Below, one piece after another: positions 45,931-57,362 of a stretch of 64,000 bases of DNA. The notes beneath the pieces were generated by a model, which saw only the letters and a list, made by a program, of their open reading frames with translations, had not been told where the DNA came from and made no database searches. Position 1 is the first letter of the stretch, and the number at the start of each line of letters is the position of its first letter. Made by a program: the position numbers and the translations under genes. Source of the stretch: Cyanoderma ruficeps (taxonomy: Eukaryota > Chordata > Aves > Passeriformes > Timaliidae); assembly GCA_008694505.1 (NCBI GenBank), contig VZDJ01007747.1:39569202-39633201 (forward strand), in the 5' to 3' direction.

Positions 45931-46452
45931 CTTCCCATTCAGGGCAGGAGAGTTTCTGATCATGTAGGTGCATGACCTTCAAAGATGCTGGGCTAAATTC
46001 TGTCCTTTGGTAAGGCCATCTCCACCCAGAGCTATTTTTATACTTTAAAGTGAAGTTGCTTCACTGTAAGTTAGGGTGGGATCTACTCCATCACTAAGTT
46101 TTTCCAACTTCTAATTGTAAAGCTACATGCTAAAACAATTCCCTCCTGCTAGGAAACTTTGGATTCATTTAAAGTTTGGAAAATATCTTGCTTTTATGCT
46201 TGGACTCTTTAAGGCTGTTAACATGTCTTGGGGTTGCTGAAATTGCTTTTCAATTCCATACAATTGCGCCGACAAAGTTAAATCGCAATTTTCTGCCTTA
46301 TTTTCCATTTTTATACTGCTTGCTCCATTTCTCCACTGTTTTATAATCTGAAAATGTTGAAGTACAATGGAGAGCAGGACATGGCTCATTACTTGGATAA
46401 CTCAGCTCTAGTATAGAGCTATCTGCAAAAGAGATGCTCAGGACTTAAGTCT
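45931..46452. other. unique non-coding sequence
   Basis: No gene is recognised. CACT|GTAAGT, a consensus donor motif, occurs at about 46062-46071. It could pair with the acceptor at 45658, but the 407-bp interval has stops in all frames. Confidence 0.45.
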
Positions 46453-46509
46453 TTATTATTACTACTACTACTACTATTATTATTATTAATTTATTTTTAT
46501 TATTATTAA
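46453..46509 (+). repeat. ATT/ACT trinucleotide microsatellite
   Basis: Run of TTA and CTA triplets (TATTATTACTACTACTACTA, then ATTATTATTATT) with interruptions, about 57 bp. Probably length-polymorphic. Confidence 0.92.
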
Positions 46510-47280
46510 GCTTTTCAATCAAGCTATCAAGGGGGAAAATTTTAGCCAGTGTGTTTGTGCATCTTATCACATACAAGGCTGTTGGGCGGGGGGATGCTTG
46601 AGGAGTCTCTAGCAGCAGTGTCTGACTCCTCTCTTGAGGTGTAGAGCAGCATGCTGCATCTTGCCAAGCGCTTACTCATGTCTCTGGGCTGCATTTTCCA
46701 GGGCTCTTGCCATCCTCCCTTGCAGCCATGTGTTGTCACCAGCTGCTTAACCAACCTCAGCATGGCCTTTGTTCTATAGACCTTGCAGGAGCCATCAGGC
46801 TACTGGAAAAGTCTCCCTTGTTCATTTAGCACCAACACTGCCCTGGAGCCCACGGCAGGCAAAGGTCCTGTTCCTAGGGAAGCCTACGAGACGTGGATCC
46901 TGCCATATCCATCTCAGTGCTGTTTCCAGCTGACAGTCCCAGATGTTCTGAGCACCTGTGAGGGGAGTGGACCACAGCACAGACTGCCCAGTTAAGGAAG
47001 ACCATGATGGACACGGATGGGCTCACAGAGGACAGCAGCGTGGCCAGATCCTTCTTGTTTTGAAGCTTGTGAATACTTTGAGACAAGGTTATTTTCTAAT
47101 CAATCCCAGTTTTATTTTAACCAGGGAGTTTCTTATATGGCTTCACACACCAGAGGAAATGCATATTTACTTCACAAAAGGAAGATGAAGAATTGACTTT
47201 CCAGTTGTGAGTATTTTGGACACCTGTTAACTATTCTCCCCAAAGGACTGATGCCAAGAATTTAATTTTCTTTTTTTTTT
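46510..47280. other. unique non-coding sequence
   Basis: No gene is recognised. Overlapping 70-76-codon frames on both strands at 46540-47190 are domain-free. A T-run of about 11 bases ends at 47281. Confidence 0.5.
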
Positions 47281-47450
47281 TAGGAGGCGGACAGCAGATT
47301 TTTACAGTTTTATGAACAGCTGTACAAAATTATAATTAACTGTTCCCTGAGCTGTTGACAGCTGGCAGCATCATTTCATGGTGAAATATCAAAACTATAA
47401 TAATTCTCTCTTGTAAAGGGTAGGTAGCCTGAAGCAATTAGAAGTATTTT
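47281..47450. promoter_or_regulatory. candidate conserved non-coding element
   Basis: Contains E-box CAGCTG motifs (GAACAGCTGTAC and GACAGCTGGCAG), a TGACAGCTG composite resembling joined TALE-homeodomain and bHLH sites, ATAATTAACTG, and CATTTCATGGTGAAAT, which is nearly palindromic. Inference from motif packing. Confidence 0.32.
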
Positions 47451-49739
47451 AAAAAGTTGTTCTCCTCCTTGGAAAGAGTGAACATACAATTTAATTTAAC
47501 ACTGCACACTTTGTCCTGTCCTCTCCTGAAATAAGAAGGAATATCAGCAACAACACTCTATTTCCTAAAATATTCACTACCTGCCTCCCATTGTGGGATA
47601 TCATGAGACAATAGTGGATTTCACAAGAAAAAGCTGAAGAACACTTTTTAGTATTAGTTAGGGAGAACATCTGCCCCAGTCCTTTGCCTCATCAGGGTAA
47701 TTATTTCAATCGTACAGGAAAAACAGACTCCCTCATTGAAAACAACTGGGTAAGAAACTTAGAGGTGAAACAGAACTCTTAGTCTGTCACATAGGATATC
47801 TGATATCCTGCTGCCTCAGAAGAGTCTCTCATGAAAAACAAAAAGGCACAGGGGAAAAGAGTGTCTTGGATTGTCCTTCCTTCTAGACTGGGTCAGCTGG
47901 GAGATAGTCTGTTGCAATCTTTCTCAGCAGCTCTTTAAATTAAAAGGTTTTCTGCTAGATATCAAAAAAAGTAGGTTTTCTTTTTTCAAACCAAATTCTG
48001 AGACAGTGAAAACATGCATTTTCCCACATGCACATAGGAAACACACCTTGAGGTAGTTAAATCAGATGGCTGAATGCACACTTGTCCAGTTTGTGTGTGC
48101 AAATTCCTGCCAGATCAATGTCTCTGGATGGCTCATCTAAGGTTGCCTGTGGAAAATGTGGTCCTTATTTCATCCATTTTATATGTCCTGGCAATGTTCT
48201 GGCTCAACCAGCAAGGCAGGGCTGTGAACAACCCATCACCACCACCAGCATTCCAGGTGGGATGTCCCAGTTTGTGATCCCTGACAGGGACCAGAGAAAG
48301 GGAAGGGTCATTTGAGGGAATCCCAGGAATTACCCCACGTCAGGCAAACCCAAAAAATAACCCAAGCAAGAAGCTTTCAATCTTTTTCTCCTTACTACAT
48401 CTGTTCTCTGGAAAGGAGCTGGACTCTGGACAGGAAACCACTGAGGGCTTCTCTTATCCTCCTCTTCCCATTTACACAACTGAGGAGCTTTCCAAGCAAT
48501 AAAACCTTTTACCAACATAGGTGCAACCCATTATTTCTTTCCCAAGCATGCAAAACTTGTGAATGACCATCTGCAACTCTGTACACATTTAGACAAGGAG
48601 AATTTTTCTGAGAAAGGAGGGGAAAAAGCCAGGCTGAGTCCAAACCAGTCCACGTGATTAGGATGACATATATTTCCTATTAGAGAGGAGATCAAGCAAG
48701 CTTTGTTAGCTAGGAGGATCCAGGTCCCCTGATGCTGTGTGCAAGAGTTTCCACATCTGTGCAGAGAAATGAGAGAGAGGCCAGAAGGGTCTAGGGAGGA
48801 GCCTCAGAGGATCTGGAAGATCTGGAAGACACAGGCTGCGTGTCCTCCTCTGTCATGGGCTCTCAGGGACACCTGGGCTTCTCCTCTCCCCAACAGCCTC
48901 ACGGTGCAATTGTTGGTGTCAAACAGCTGTCCATAAATGCTTGCTGCAGTGCAATAGAACATTTTTCATCATGGCTTGAGCCAAGCTGGAAAGAAAGGAA
49001 TGTTATTTGAGACAGAAGGGGAGTGTGCTCACAGGGGAGGTTTGTCACCCTGTGCAACTTCCTCGTGCAGAGAAGCCTTTGGATACGTGTCACCCTTCTC
49101 CTCCTTCAGATGAGGCCAGCTGGGCTGCTTTAGCACACCAAGCAGAAATAAATATAACACTGATGTAAAAATAATAGGTACTCAGACATCATGGTACTGA
49201 GATGTGAGTGGGACAGAGATAGAAGCTTTGCTCTGAGCCCACAGATGGTGGTACTGAACCCATAGACTGGTGATTGGACCATAGAAATATTCTCAGAATG
49301 TTTCATCCTTGCCCTTCCCCTTCTTCTTCCTCCTCAGATAAATTGAATCCCAACACCCTTTGGGAGACTCTGCTGATCTCAGGCACATTTCAGCAGTTAA
49401 AAAAGCGTTGAGACATCATGCCTCCTGCACACTACAACTTCCTCCTCGCAGTGATGCCAATTGCTGGTGCAGTTTCCTGGTTGAGTTTTAGATCATAAAA
49501 ACAGGTATTTATTTTTTTGGAAATGCCATTAAAACCTTTACCTTCATACCAGGCAAGCAAAGGTTGATATCAGGTTAGACTGCATAATTTCATACTTATG
49601 TTCCTAATTGTGTTTTTGCAGTGTTTCACATTACAGTTTTTCCTCATCTCCTAAGTCTTTCACTTGATAAATATACTTATATTATGAAACTGCCCACTTT
49701 CTAAATTCTTTTTCACTTTCTTCTCTCACATCAAAGCCA
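47451..49739. other. unique non-coding sequence
   Basis: No gene or transposon is recognised. Frames up to 84 codons overlap without domains. Confidence 0.5.
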
Positions 49740-49950
49740 ATATAAATAAAGAATGAATTGTTGAGCTAACAAAACTGTTAAGAGAATACACTTTTTCCCC
49801 TGGAGCTGAAAAGATTTCCAATACCCTAGCAGAACTGTCTAAGATCAGTAATTGTTAATGGAATAAAACAGTGTCAAAAGGTAAACACAGTTGTTTGATA
49901 AGTCAGGTTGACTGTGCCTTTCTGGACCATGTCTCTTGCCTGTCTGCTTT
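49740..49950. promoter_or_regulatory. candidate regulatory block
   Basis: AT-rich, high-complexity sequence with forkhead-like AAGGTAAACACAG and TTGTTTGATAAG, plus CAGTAATTGTTAATGG. No frame or repeat is present. Weak compositional evidence. Confidence 0.2.
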
Positions 49951-50545
49951 TGTTTTGTTAAGATTAGCTGTTCTCAGTTCAAGGGAGTAGCCAGAAAATG
50001 AATTTTGTATACACAGCTCTGTTTGCATCTTCCAACCCCTGCACTTTTTCACTTTAGCACGGTGAGCACGTATCCTGCTCCAAAGCAGCTTTCATAATGC
50101 TTTCACAATCTCTCCATCAGTTGTTGTGGGTGCAACACTGGGTGAACCTCAAAAGATGAGCCAGTGAAAACTGTGCAGCCAAAACAAGTGAAAGGCATCA
50201 AAAACTATCAGCTCAGCAATTCCAGCAGGTTGGACAACAGTATGACCTTTGCCATAAGGAAAACCAGGCAGGTATCAGACAATTTTTTTAATGCCATTTT
50301 CTGTAATAGCCCTTGTCATACTTTCTTCCAGCAGGAATTTGTGACCCTGCAAAGGCTGAGGACTGTAATTCTGAGTCTGATCCTTGTAGGATTTATTTCT
50401 GAGCTCCCAGTAATCTAGTGGGACTTACTATTAGTGATGATTGGTGGCAACCAAAATTTTGTAGCAGAAGCCAGTCTCACAAAATATTAACCCAGGCTGG
50501 GAGGGACTAAGAGTACAGTTTACCTTTTCCAGTGCCAAATAGGGT
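49951..50545. other. unique non-coding sequence
   Basis: No gene is recognised; only an 84-codon domain-free frame at 50164-50418. Confidence 0.5.
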
Positions 50546-50855
50546 TGTCTACTCTGGAGAAAAGGAGGCTCAGGGAAGATCTTATCTCTTTCTACAGTTA
50601 CCTGAAATGAGGTTGTAGCCAGGTGGGCAACAGTGACAAGTCAAGAGAAAACAGCCTCAAACTGTGCCAGGGGAGGTTCAGGCACACTTTCTTCATCAGG
50701 AAGAATTTTTTCACTGGAAGTGTTGGTATGAATTGGAATGGACTGCCCAATGAAGTCGTGGAATTGAAGCATTCAAGAAACAGTGGGATGTGGCACTTAG
50801 TGCTATGCTTGTTTTGTCTGATGAAGCTGATGGACAAATACGGTGTTTAGTGGTC
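50546..50855 (+). mobile_element. CR1 LINE, ORF2 C-terminal fragment
   Basis: TGGAGAAAAGGAGGCTCAGG, CTACAGTTACCTGAAATGAG, CTCAAACTGTGCCAGGGGAG and GAATGGACTGCCCAATGAAG follow the avian CR1 order. The frame still reads KLCQGRFRHTFFIRKNFF and NWNGLPNEVVE, matching the ORF2 C-terminus. After GTGGCACTTAG the sequence departs from consensus and the usual 3' end and octamer tail are missing, so this copy is truncated or rearranged at its 3' side as well as its 5' side. Confidence 0.88.
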
Positions 50856-52084
50856 AGCACCAGTTAGGCTGCCATCATCAGGCACCACTAAAGTGACCAA
50901 CAGCTCTGTGAGGGAAGCACAGGCGTGATACTGTATGGAAGGAGAAGGTAAGAAAAAAATCACATATTTCTTAGTCAAATTCCAGCTAAAGACACAGGTA
51001 AACTTTCAGTGGATTCACTCCAGACAAACAATATTCTTGATGCCCCAGGAAAACTGAAAGAATGGGATAAATTTAAGCAGGGGGAATTGCAGAGGTCAGT
51101 TTGGAAAGTTTGCTGACTACAAGACCTGTTCTAAAATGTGTGCAGAGCTTGCATAAATCTAATCTCCTGTTGAATATCCCTGCGTGAGCAGTTACACAGC
51201 ACTGCCTGGGCTAGGAAACTCTCTAACCTTCTTCAGCCCACATGGTTAAATGTTGGTTGAGTGTGAGTACTCCAAGCTAAACACAAGCTCTGAATAGGGG
51301 CCTATGTTCTTGTGCCATAGTACTCTCTGTAAAAATCTACAGTTCTGGTACTACATGCAGAAATTTCTGTACCAAAAGCAGGATTTCTTACAAGGAAAAC
51401 CCTTAAAATGTTCCAGAACATGCATTGAGACATTATACACATGATGCTACTCTAGTTTTAAAGCACTTATCATCTCAAAAAAACCCCCTAAACAATGGTG
51501 GAAAACAAATAATGAGAGGATGTCCAGCCAACAATATTGGAGCTTGTCCACCGGAAACATAGTGGTGTCCATGGCTAAATTGTCTCCCTTTGTTAAGGCA
51601 GATCTGCAAGGGAGCTCATGGCATTGTTTACAGCTCTCTTTGACTGACAATCCCTATCTTCTGTCAGAAATTTGCTATGATTGTGCATACGTGTCACTTG
51701 AGCTATGCCTGATGTAACCCTCATATATAACATGAAGTCTCCACTCACCCTGTGGCCCGTTGGTTGGGTTTTAGGTGCAGTTCTTCATCAGCTCTTGAAA
51801 CAGCCAGAGGGAGTGGTTACATTTTAAAGTCATTTACTTCACTGTCACGTCTGAAGTTTGTTCTCTACTACTTCCCTTTGATGGCATGTCATGTTGTTTG
51901 CAGGCCATTCATACGTCTGCAAGAGCTCCAGCATCCCTGTGTGGAGCAGAGACCAGGATGTGGAGGCAGTTCTCAGCTTGTGCAACACAAAGGCCATGGT
52001 TGCCCGGGTTGGGTCGTTTTGGTTTGCAGAAAGAAGCTGCTATTGTGCTCTATGAAGTCATGCCCCATTGGGTGAATGCTTGCC
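50856..52084. other. unique non-coding sequence
   Basis: No gene is recognised. A 107-codon frame at 51752-52075 overlaps an 85-codon frame in another register, and neither has a domain. Confidence 0.5.
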
Positions 52085-52200
52085 AGCCCTCATTAGTGAT
52101 GTTACTGTTACATTATGCTAATTGTGTTATTGAAGCTCTGTAATTCTGATTTTTCTGAACAGCCCAATTAAAAAAACTTAATTAGAAAAAGATGTTCTCT
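52085..52200. promoter_or_regulatory. candidate regulatory block (POU/homeodomain-like)
   Basis: CATTATGCTAATTGTG contains an octamer-like ATGCTAAT, followed by CCCAATTAAAAAAACTTAAT and TTAGAAAAAG. A second AT-rich cluster (TTATTAATTAATTACTTAAT) is at about 52299-52318. Motif-based inference only. Confidence 0.25.
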
Positions 52201-53270
52201 GAAAAGGGCAAGAGATGCTCTTCAGAGGAGCTAGGGAGAGTTACAAAGGAAAAGCTTTGTCTGTGTCATCTCAATTGATCTTAGACATAAAGACTACTTA
52301 TTAATTAATTACTTAATTCTGTTTCAGATGATATGAGAGCAGGATCTAGGCTGTGGACAACAGGAGGTGGTAGATACGAGCAAGGAGTTGCAGAACTTCT
52401 CTTTTGGCTTGCCTTCCTCAGCAAACCCCTAATGAGGAACAATTAGAAGCATATACTCCCCCAGATTGCTTAGAGAGCAGATTTCATTGGTTTCAAGGAG
52501 GTGATGACTTGAAGCTGTTGTAAGATGTAGAAGGACATCCAAAACAGAGATATTTTGCAAAGGCAGGGAGCACCAGGAAACTTCCACTTTCTTATTCTGG
52601 ACAGAGACTCTCAGGGGAGTCCAACCTTACTGCAGATCTCCGTGCAAGAGCAGCCAAATCTTTAAAGCCTATTTCTAGAAGGATATTTAATCACACAAAT
52701 AAGTTCTCTGATCTAGGTTTCAGTCTCTCCTGCTGCCTCAAGACTCCGTAAAATGAGGCTTTTACACCCCATTTATCTCATCACATATATTTTGGCAACG
52801 ATGTCTGGAGAGCAGGAATGGCCTTTGCATAAAACTGACTACTGAAGTAAGCAATAACAGCTAAGCAGTTACACAGAATACACTCTTTCCATTGTAAGAC
52901 TTATGAAACCTTTCCAAATTTTGGTTTTTTTGGTTGTTGGGGGTTTTTTTTTGTGTTGAGAAACGCTCTTCTTCCCACACGTTCATTTTTGTTCTTGGTT
53001 TGCCACTCTGAGTGTGGCTATGAAGTCTGAATGGTTCTTGCTGGTCAGGGCCTATGGAGCTTCTGTCTTTCTGTCATTTCATGTGTCATGCAGACAACCA
53101 AAACCCGCAGCAATAAAAACTTCACAGTACAACAAACCCCCATGTTGCTGATGTATGCCACATGGTGTGTTTTGTTTCTAACTGGTCACACTTGGAAATG
53201 ATTCAGTTTCTTTTTGCCACCCAGCCCCATTGTATAAAGCAACATTTTCCTGTTTGAAGTCCAGTGTGGG
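52201..53270. other. unique non-coding sequence
   Basis: No gene is recognised. T/G-rich low complexity at about 52920-52955. Weak MIR-like words near 52740-52770 were not enough for a call. Confidence 0.5.
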
Positions 53271-53287
53271 TTTTTTTTTTTTTTTTT
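53271..53287 (+). repeat. 17-base T run
   Basis: Uninterrupted T17 between GGG blocks; prone to length error in assembly. It could be the poly(A) of an old minus-strand insertion, but no body was recognised. Confidence 0.9.
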
Positions 53288-53430
53288 GGGAAAAAATGAG
53301 GCATTTCTTTTGTGTGAAGTAAGAAATGTCACTGGAAAATATAATTGCAGAGGCACTGTTCTTATCTGCATCCACAATTTTCCTCCTTTTTTTTCAGGCT
53401 TAATATTTGTGGTCATACAGACATACGCAG

Positions 53431-53562
53431 ATTTCATAGAATATTATGAGTTGGAAGGGACCCACAAAGATCATCTAATCCAACTCTTAAGTGAATGGCC
53501 CTCATGAGGATCAAACCTACAACCTGGGTGTTATTAGCACCATGCTATAATCAACTGGGGTG
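53431..53562 (-). mobile_element. tRNA-Ile-derived SINE with CR1-like tail (TguSINE1-like)
   Basis: Read on the minus strand, the head carries CCAGTTGATTATAGCATGGT, GCTAATAACACCCAGGTTG and GGTTTGATCCTCATGAGGGC, a degraded tRNA-Ile with anticodon-arm context TGCTAATAACACC and a B-box-like GGTTTGATCC. It continues directly into TTGGATTAGATGATCTTTGT, GGGTCCCTTCCAACTCATA and an ATATTCTATGAAAT end, which is a CR1-type 3' tail. This fusion is the architecture of TguSINE1, described from passerine birds; the tail would let CR1 machinery copy it. The acceptor-stem end of the head is missing or eroded. It is not a working tRNA gene. Confidence 0.87.
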
Positions 53563-54609
53563 ATAAAATAAAACCAATCAAAATATTTGCATTCTTTCAG
53601 ACTATTTTAAATCCTCCTGTTAAAATCCAGTGGTATGTGTGATAGATTTTCATTACTTAAGGCACCATCACTTACAAAAATGCTCATCGTGTCTTTTCTA
53701 CAAACTCTTCTACACAGAATAGTTTGTGCTCCTAACAAAGGAAAATGCATTTTAGAATTACATGTGTTTACTGACTAACAGGTCTCAGGAACCAGACAGA
53801 ATACCTTCTGTTTGTTGGGCTTGATTTTTTTTTTAATTTGGCAAAAACAGCAGTTTCAGTGAGCTGAATCCAAATGTATTCTCAGCTGGGGAGAAAGGAC
53901 TGATTGATGGTGGTAAATATTAAACTGTTCAAGGCCTCTGCTTCACAGCACATAAAACCAGTCACATCAACTCATGTTTCACTTTTTATGTCTTTTCTTT
54001 GAAAAAGACTCAAAAAAAATCTGATAAGCACTGCTCAAAGCCCCACCAAGCTGCCCGTACAACCAGCCTCCCCAGCATGCAATTACTTACACATTCATCA
54101 TGAGAAAAGGACACCCTCAGATAACAGGGCTGCAAGGGGTCAGGATGCAAATTGGGTGCGAATTTGCTCTAACGGTGGGAAGCACAGCTCCTACACATTA
54201 GGGCAGTGGGTGCTGGCATCTAATTGCATCGGCCTGCTCATGGCTTCTAGGGGACAATCTAGTCACAAAAACCACCAGGGGCTGTTGGGCTTCAAGCCTT
54301 ATTGGCATGGACACACTTCTTATGGGTGCAGACACACACAGAAGTGTTGGTTAAGAGGAAGACAGGTGGGTGAGGAAGTGATGAGGATTGTAACTGAATT
54401 AAGGTTCAAATAACAATATTCCACATTTTCAGCAGCTCCTACGGTTTCCTATTAACCTGGCTGCTCCTGGTTTTCCCAAGAGGCTGCAGGAGAAAGGCAG
54501 ATCTCTGTCTCTAGTCTGAGCTGGGCAAGCTGGGCTCAGGGAGCAGTGTGCATTGACCCCTAAATTAGATGTGGGAAGTTCGCCCATGAGGATGCAGTCA
54601 CGGAAGAGT
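53563..54609. other. unique non-coding sequence
   Basis: No gene is recognised. T-run at about 53826-53836. The plus-strand frame at 54156-54413 (85 codons) has no domain. Confidence 0.5.
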
Positions 54610-54715
54610 AAAATCACTAAGGTTGGGGAAGAGCTCTCAGACCATTGAGTCCAACCATTAACCCAGCACCACCATGTTCACCACTAACCCATGTCCCCAG
54701 GTGCCACATCCCTGT
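54610..54715 (-). mobile_element. CR1 LINE 3' end, reverse orientation
   Basis: On the plus strand AATCACTAAGGTTGGGGAAG, ACCATTGAGTCCAACCATTA, ACCCAGCACCACCATGTTCA, CCACTAACCCATGTCCCC and AGGTGCCACATCC reproduce the reverse complement of the avian CR1 3' end. Only about 105 bp are kept. Confidence 0.9.
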
Positions 54716-56141
54716 CACAGATATTGTCTGTGCTCAAACCCTGTGGAGCTAAGCTCAGAGGTACTTATTCTTTCTTCCCTGACCTGTCAGCCCAGGTGTA
54801 TTTTGAATGCCAAGACAATAAAAGCTTCTCTGTTTTTCTCCTATGGGAAGGAGATTTCTCCCAGGCTCAGAAAAATCACTCTGTTTGCCTGGCTTGTGCC
54901 AGCAGTGTTTCTGTGCATCGGCCTGGCAGCCCGACCAGCAAGTGATGCCAAAACAATTTTGATCACTACCCCTAAAAAAAACCCCAACAAAACAACCAAA
55001 CAAAGGACAATATTTCTCCACTGAGAACAATGGCCAGAGCTTGACAGGCATCACAAAGCTCCTGGGCTCTGGCATACCCAGAAATGGCTGGTATTTTGCA
55101 GTATTTCAGAGGTGTCAAGTTGCCCTCTAGTTTTTAGGGTCATGTTGAATTTAAGAAACCACAAATAAAGATGGACTCATAGAGGCCCTAAAAACTACTC
55201 CCTGGCAACATTCCAGCCAAATGTTTCATGCATCATGTTTTTTCACGACTTTACATGTTGTGGAAACTATGGAGAGGACTCAGGCACTGCTGTGTTAAAC
55301 TGCTCTTAGATGGGAACAATCCAGTGATTGTCTTATCGGTCATGGCTCAGTAGTCCTGGAAGGCAAGTGGAGGTGTGTGCAGCATTTCTTTTGACAATGA
55401 CATTTGTAACTGGAGAGACTGAGATTACGGTTACAGGATGCAAACACAGAGTTTTTGCAAACAAGATGAAGTTCTGCAGCACATGTTGGTTGAACTATTA
55501 GGAATTACAGAGTAGAAATGTGTTGTTCTCAATTGCTGAAAATTGACAGTTTGCTAGACAAAGTGATGCTGGGATGTCACATTTGTCTGATAAAAAGCAC
55601 TCAACTTTGTCATTTCCCCCTTAGAAGACTGATAAGATCTAATGACTGATTGCAACCTATTGCTGGAATTACCATAATATTATCCACAAACCTGGATGCA
55701 ATTGTGAAAGGAACAATTTGAGATCTATAAAACAAGAGCTGTTCTTATTCACAAATGATTCATGCTGGAAGTGTGAGGTTGACACAGGTGGAAGAGAAAA
55801 TCTCGTCGGGATTAGGAATGGTCTCTACCTTCCAGTTGCTCCACTGCAAGACTGAGTATGGCAGCTGCAGGAATGTTGGTGGATCACATCTCCCAGAGGG
55901 GAGTGTCCAGGGGAGGACATAGTAAGGGACCTCTTGGAAGTGGTATTGGAAGCTTGGAAGATGACAAGATTTAATTCCTTTAGATTTTAACACATTCACT
56001 CAACATTGAGCCCTTCTTGTAAGGATGCAGGTAATCACTGGCAACTGCCACCACTTGCCACCACCTGAAACCACTATTTTTCCTTGGCACTAAATTAGGA
56101 TTAGTGTCTAGTGCAGGGTTTTTAGGATGGTTTCATTTTGA
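54716..56141. other. unique non-coding sequence
   Basis: No gene is recognised. Overlapping frames at 54674-55075 on both strands, up to 116 codons, have no domains and one begins inside the CR1. Confidence 0.5.
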
Positions 56142-56195
56142 TTTTTTTGTTTCTTTGTTTGTTGGTTTTGGTTGGTTGGTTTGTTTGTTTGTTTG
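56142..56195 (+). repeat. TTTG/TTGG microsatellite
   Basis: Degenerate tetranucleotide run GGTTGGTTGGTTTGTTTGTT and flanking T-rich units. The 60-codon frame across it is an artefact of the repeat. Confidence 0.88.
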
Positions 56196-57266
56196 AATTC
56201 AAGACAAAATTACTAGGTCAGATTGGAGCAAAAAATGAAACATGGCCAATCAGGTGTTCAGGCTGCCATGGCAATCCAATACAGATTTCTTTTCTTGCCC
56301 CTCCAGAAACACAGCTCTGATGTGGGGATCAGGAAAAATTGTGTGCTCCTGACTTAAAAGCTTTGCTAACTATCCCTCTGTAAAGAGAAAAGAATATAAA
56401 AAAAGCCACTACCCAGGTTCATGTACCTTGTTCATAAACCATGCTGCTTAGAAATGGCAATGCCCAATTTCAGACAACATAGGAAGGAAAGAACAGAAAA
56501 CAACTGTCTTTTGTAAAGCATGGCACAGTCCATGGACATGATTCCCTGAGAACAGGGGAATAGACTGCAAGTATCTTGCAGGTAGATGCTGAAGGCACTC
56601 ACATTTTCTTTCTCCCTGCATGAACACAAACCTGCTTCTGTTTGTCCTGCATAGTAAGAAAAAACCAATTTTATCTGAAGCACCAGAGAGCTGTAATGAG
56701 ATACAGTAATTTCTCCCCAGACCTTTTGAGCAGATATTAGGAAAAGTTCAAATATTTTTAAAAGTAGAACAAACGGGCTTGTGACATCTTTTCTGGAGCA
56801 GGTTGCATGTGAGAGATACAGGGAAATTTCACAGTGGTTTGTTCTTCCCTCAGTTTCTAGGATCCCATGATTTCAGTAGTTATTGGAGTTTTGTAACGTC
56901 GACTGAACCAGGCAACTGTTTTGAAAGTTTCCAATACAGAAATCACTTATGATTACAAAAAGACTGAGTGCTAGGAGAGAATTGCATCATCAGGGTTTGG
57001 CATGGACCCATGGCACTGAGTCCTTACCAAAGAGCCATGTGCTCCCAGCCAGCCTCAAGTGGCTTGTACTCATACCCAAATTCCAGCTTGGGCCAGAGCC
57101 TGTCCTGAGGTGTGATCACAACAGCAGTGCTGAGCTGGATCCTCTGACAGAGGAGTCAAAGCACTCAGGGCTGTACATCAAGTGCCAACCAGCAGTGTAG
57201 GAAAGAAAATTCTCCCATTTATTAACTGGTCCTAAACTGTCCAGTGTTTCTTTTCCTTTCTTCCAG
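56196..57266. other. unique non-coding sequence
   Basis: No gene is recognised. Frames of 83 codons at 56432-56683 (minus) and 56949-57200 (plus) have no domains. Confidence 0.5.
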
Positions 57267-57362
57267 GGCTGGCACAACAGGGCACCTGTGCTGTGCTTCT
57301 ACTATGGTGCCCAAGAGACTTCCAGTGCGTGGAGATGATGTGGGCACAGAGAAAGGGTTCAG
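57267..57362 (+). other. candidate 96-bp symmetric exon
   Basis: One of the strongest acceptors in the window (TTTCTTTTCCTTTCTTCCAG) precedes 57267, and GGGTTCAG|GTGACT follows 57362. The 96 bp are a multiple of three, so skipping would keep frame. Two of three frames are open, one reading AGTTGHLCCASTMVPKRLP and the other LAQQGTCAVLLLWCPRDF. No domain is recognised, and the presence of two open frames makes coding less certain. It could be an alternatively spliced exon, a lncRNA exon, or chance. Confidence 0.27.

Noticed and set aside
52735..52775. A MIR fragment (CCGTAAAATGAGGC)
   Set aside because: The match is limited to one short word; head and tail blocks are absent.
53499..53562. A functional tRNA-Ile gene on the minus strand
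   Set aside because: The sequence is degraded, lacks a full acceptor stem and runs directly into a CR1-type tail, so it is a SINE head.
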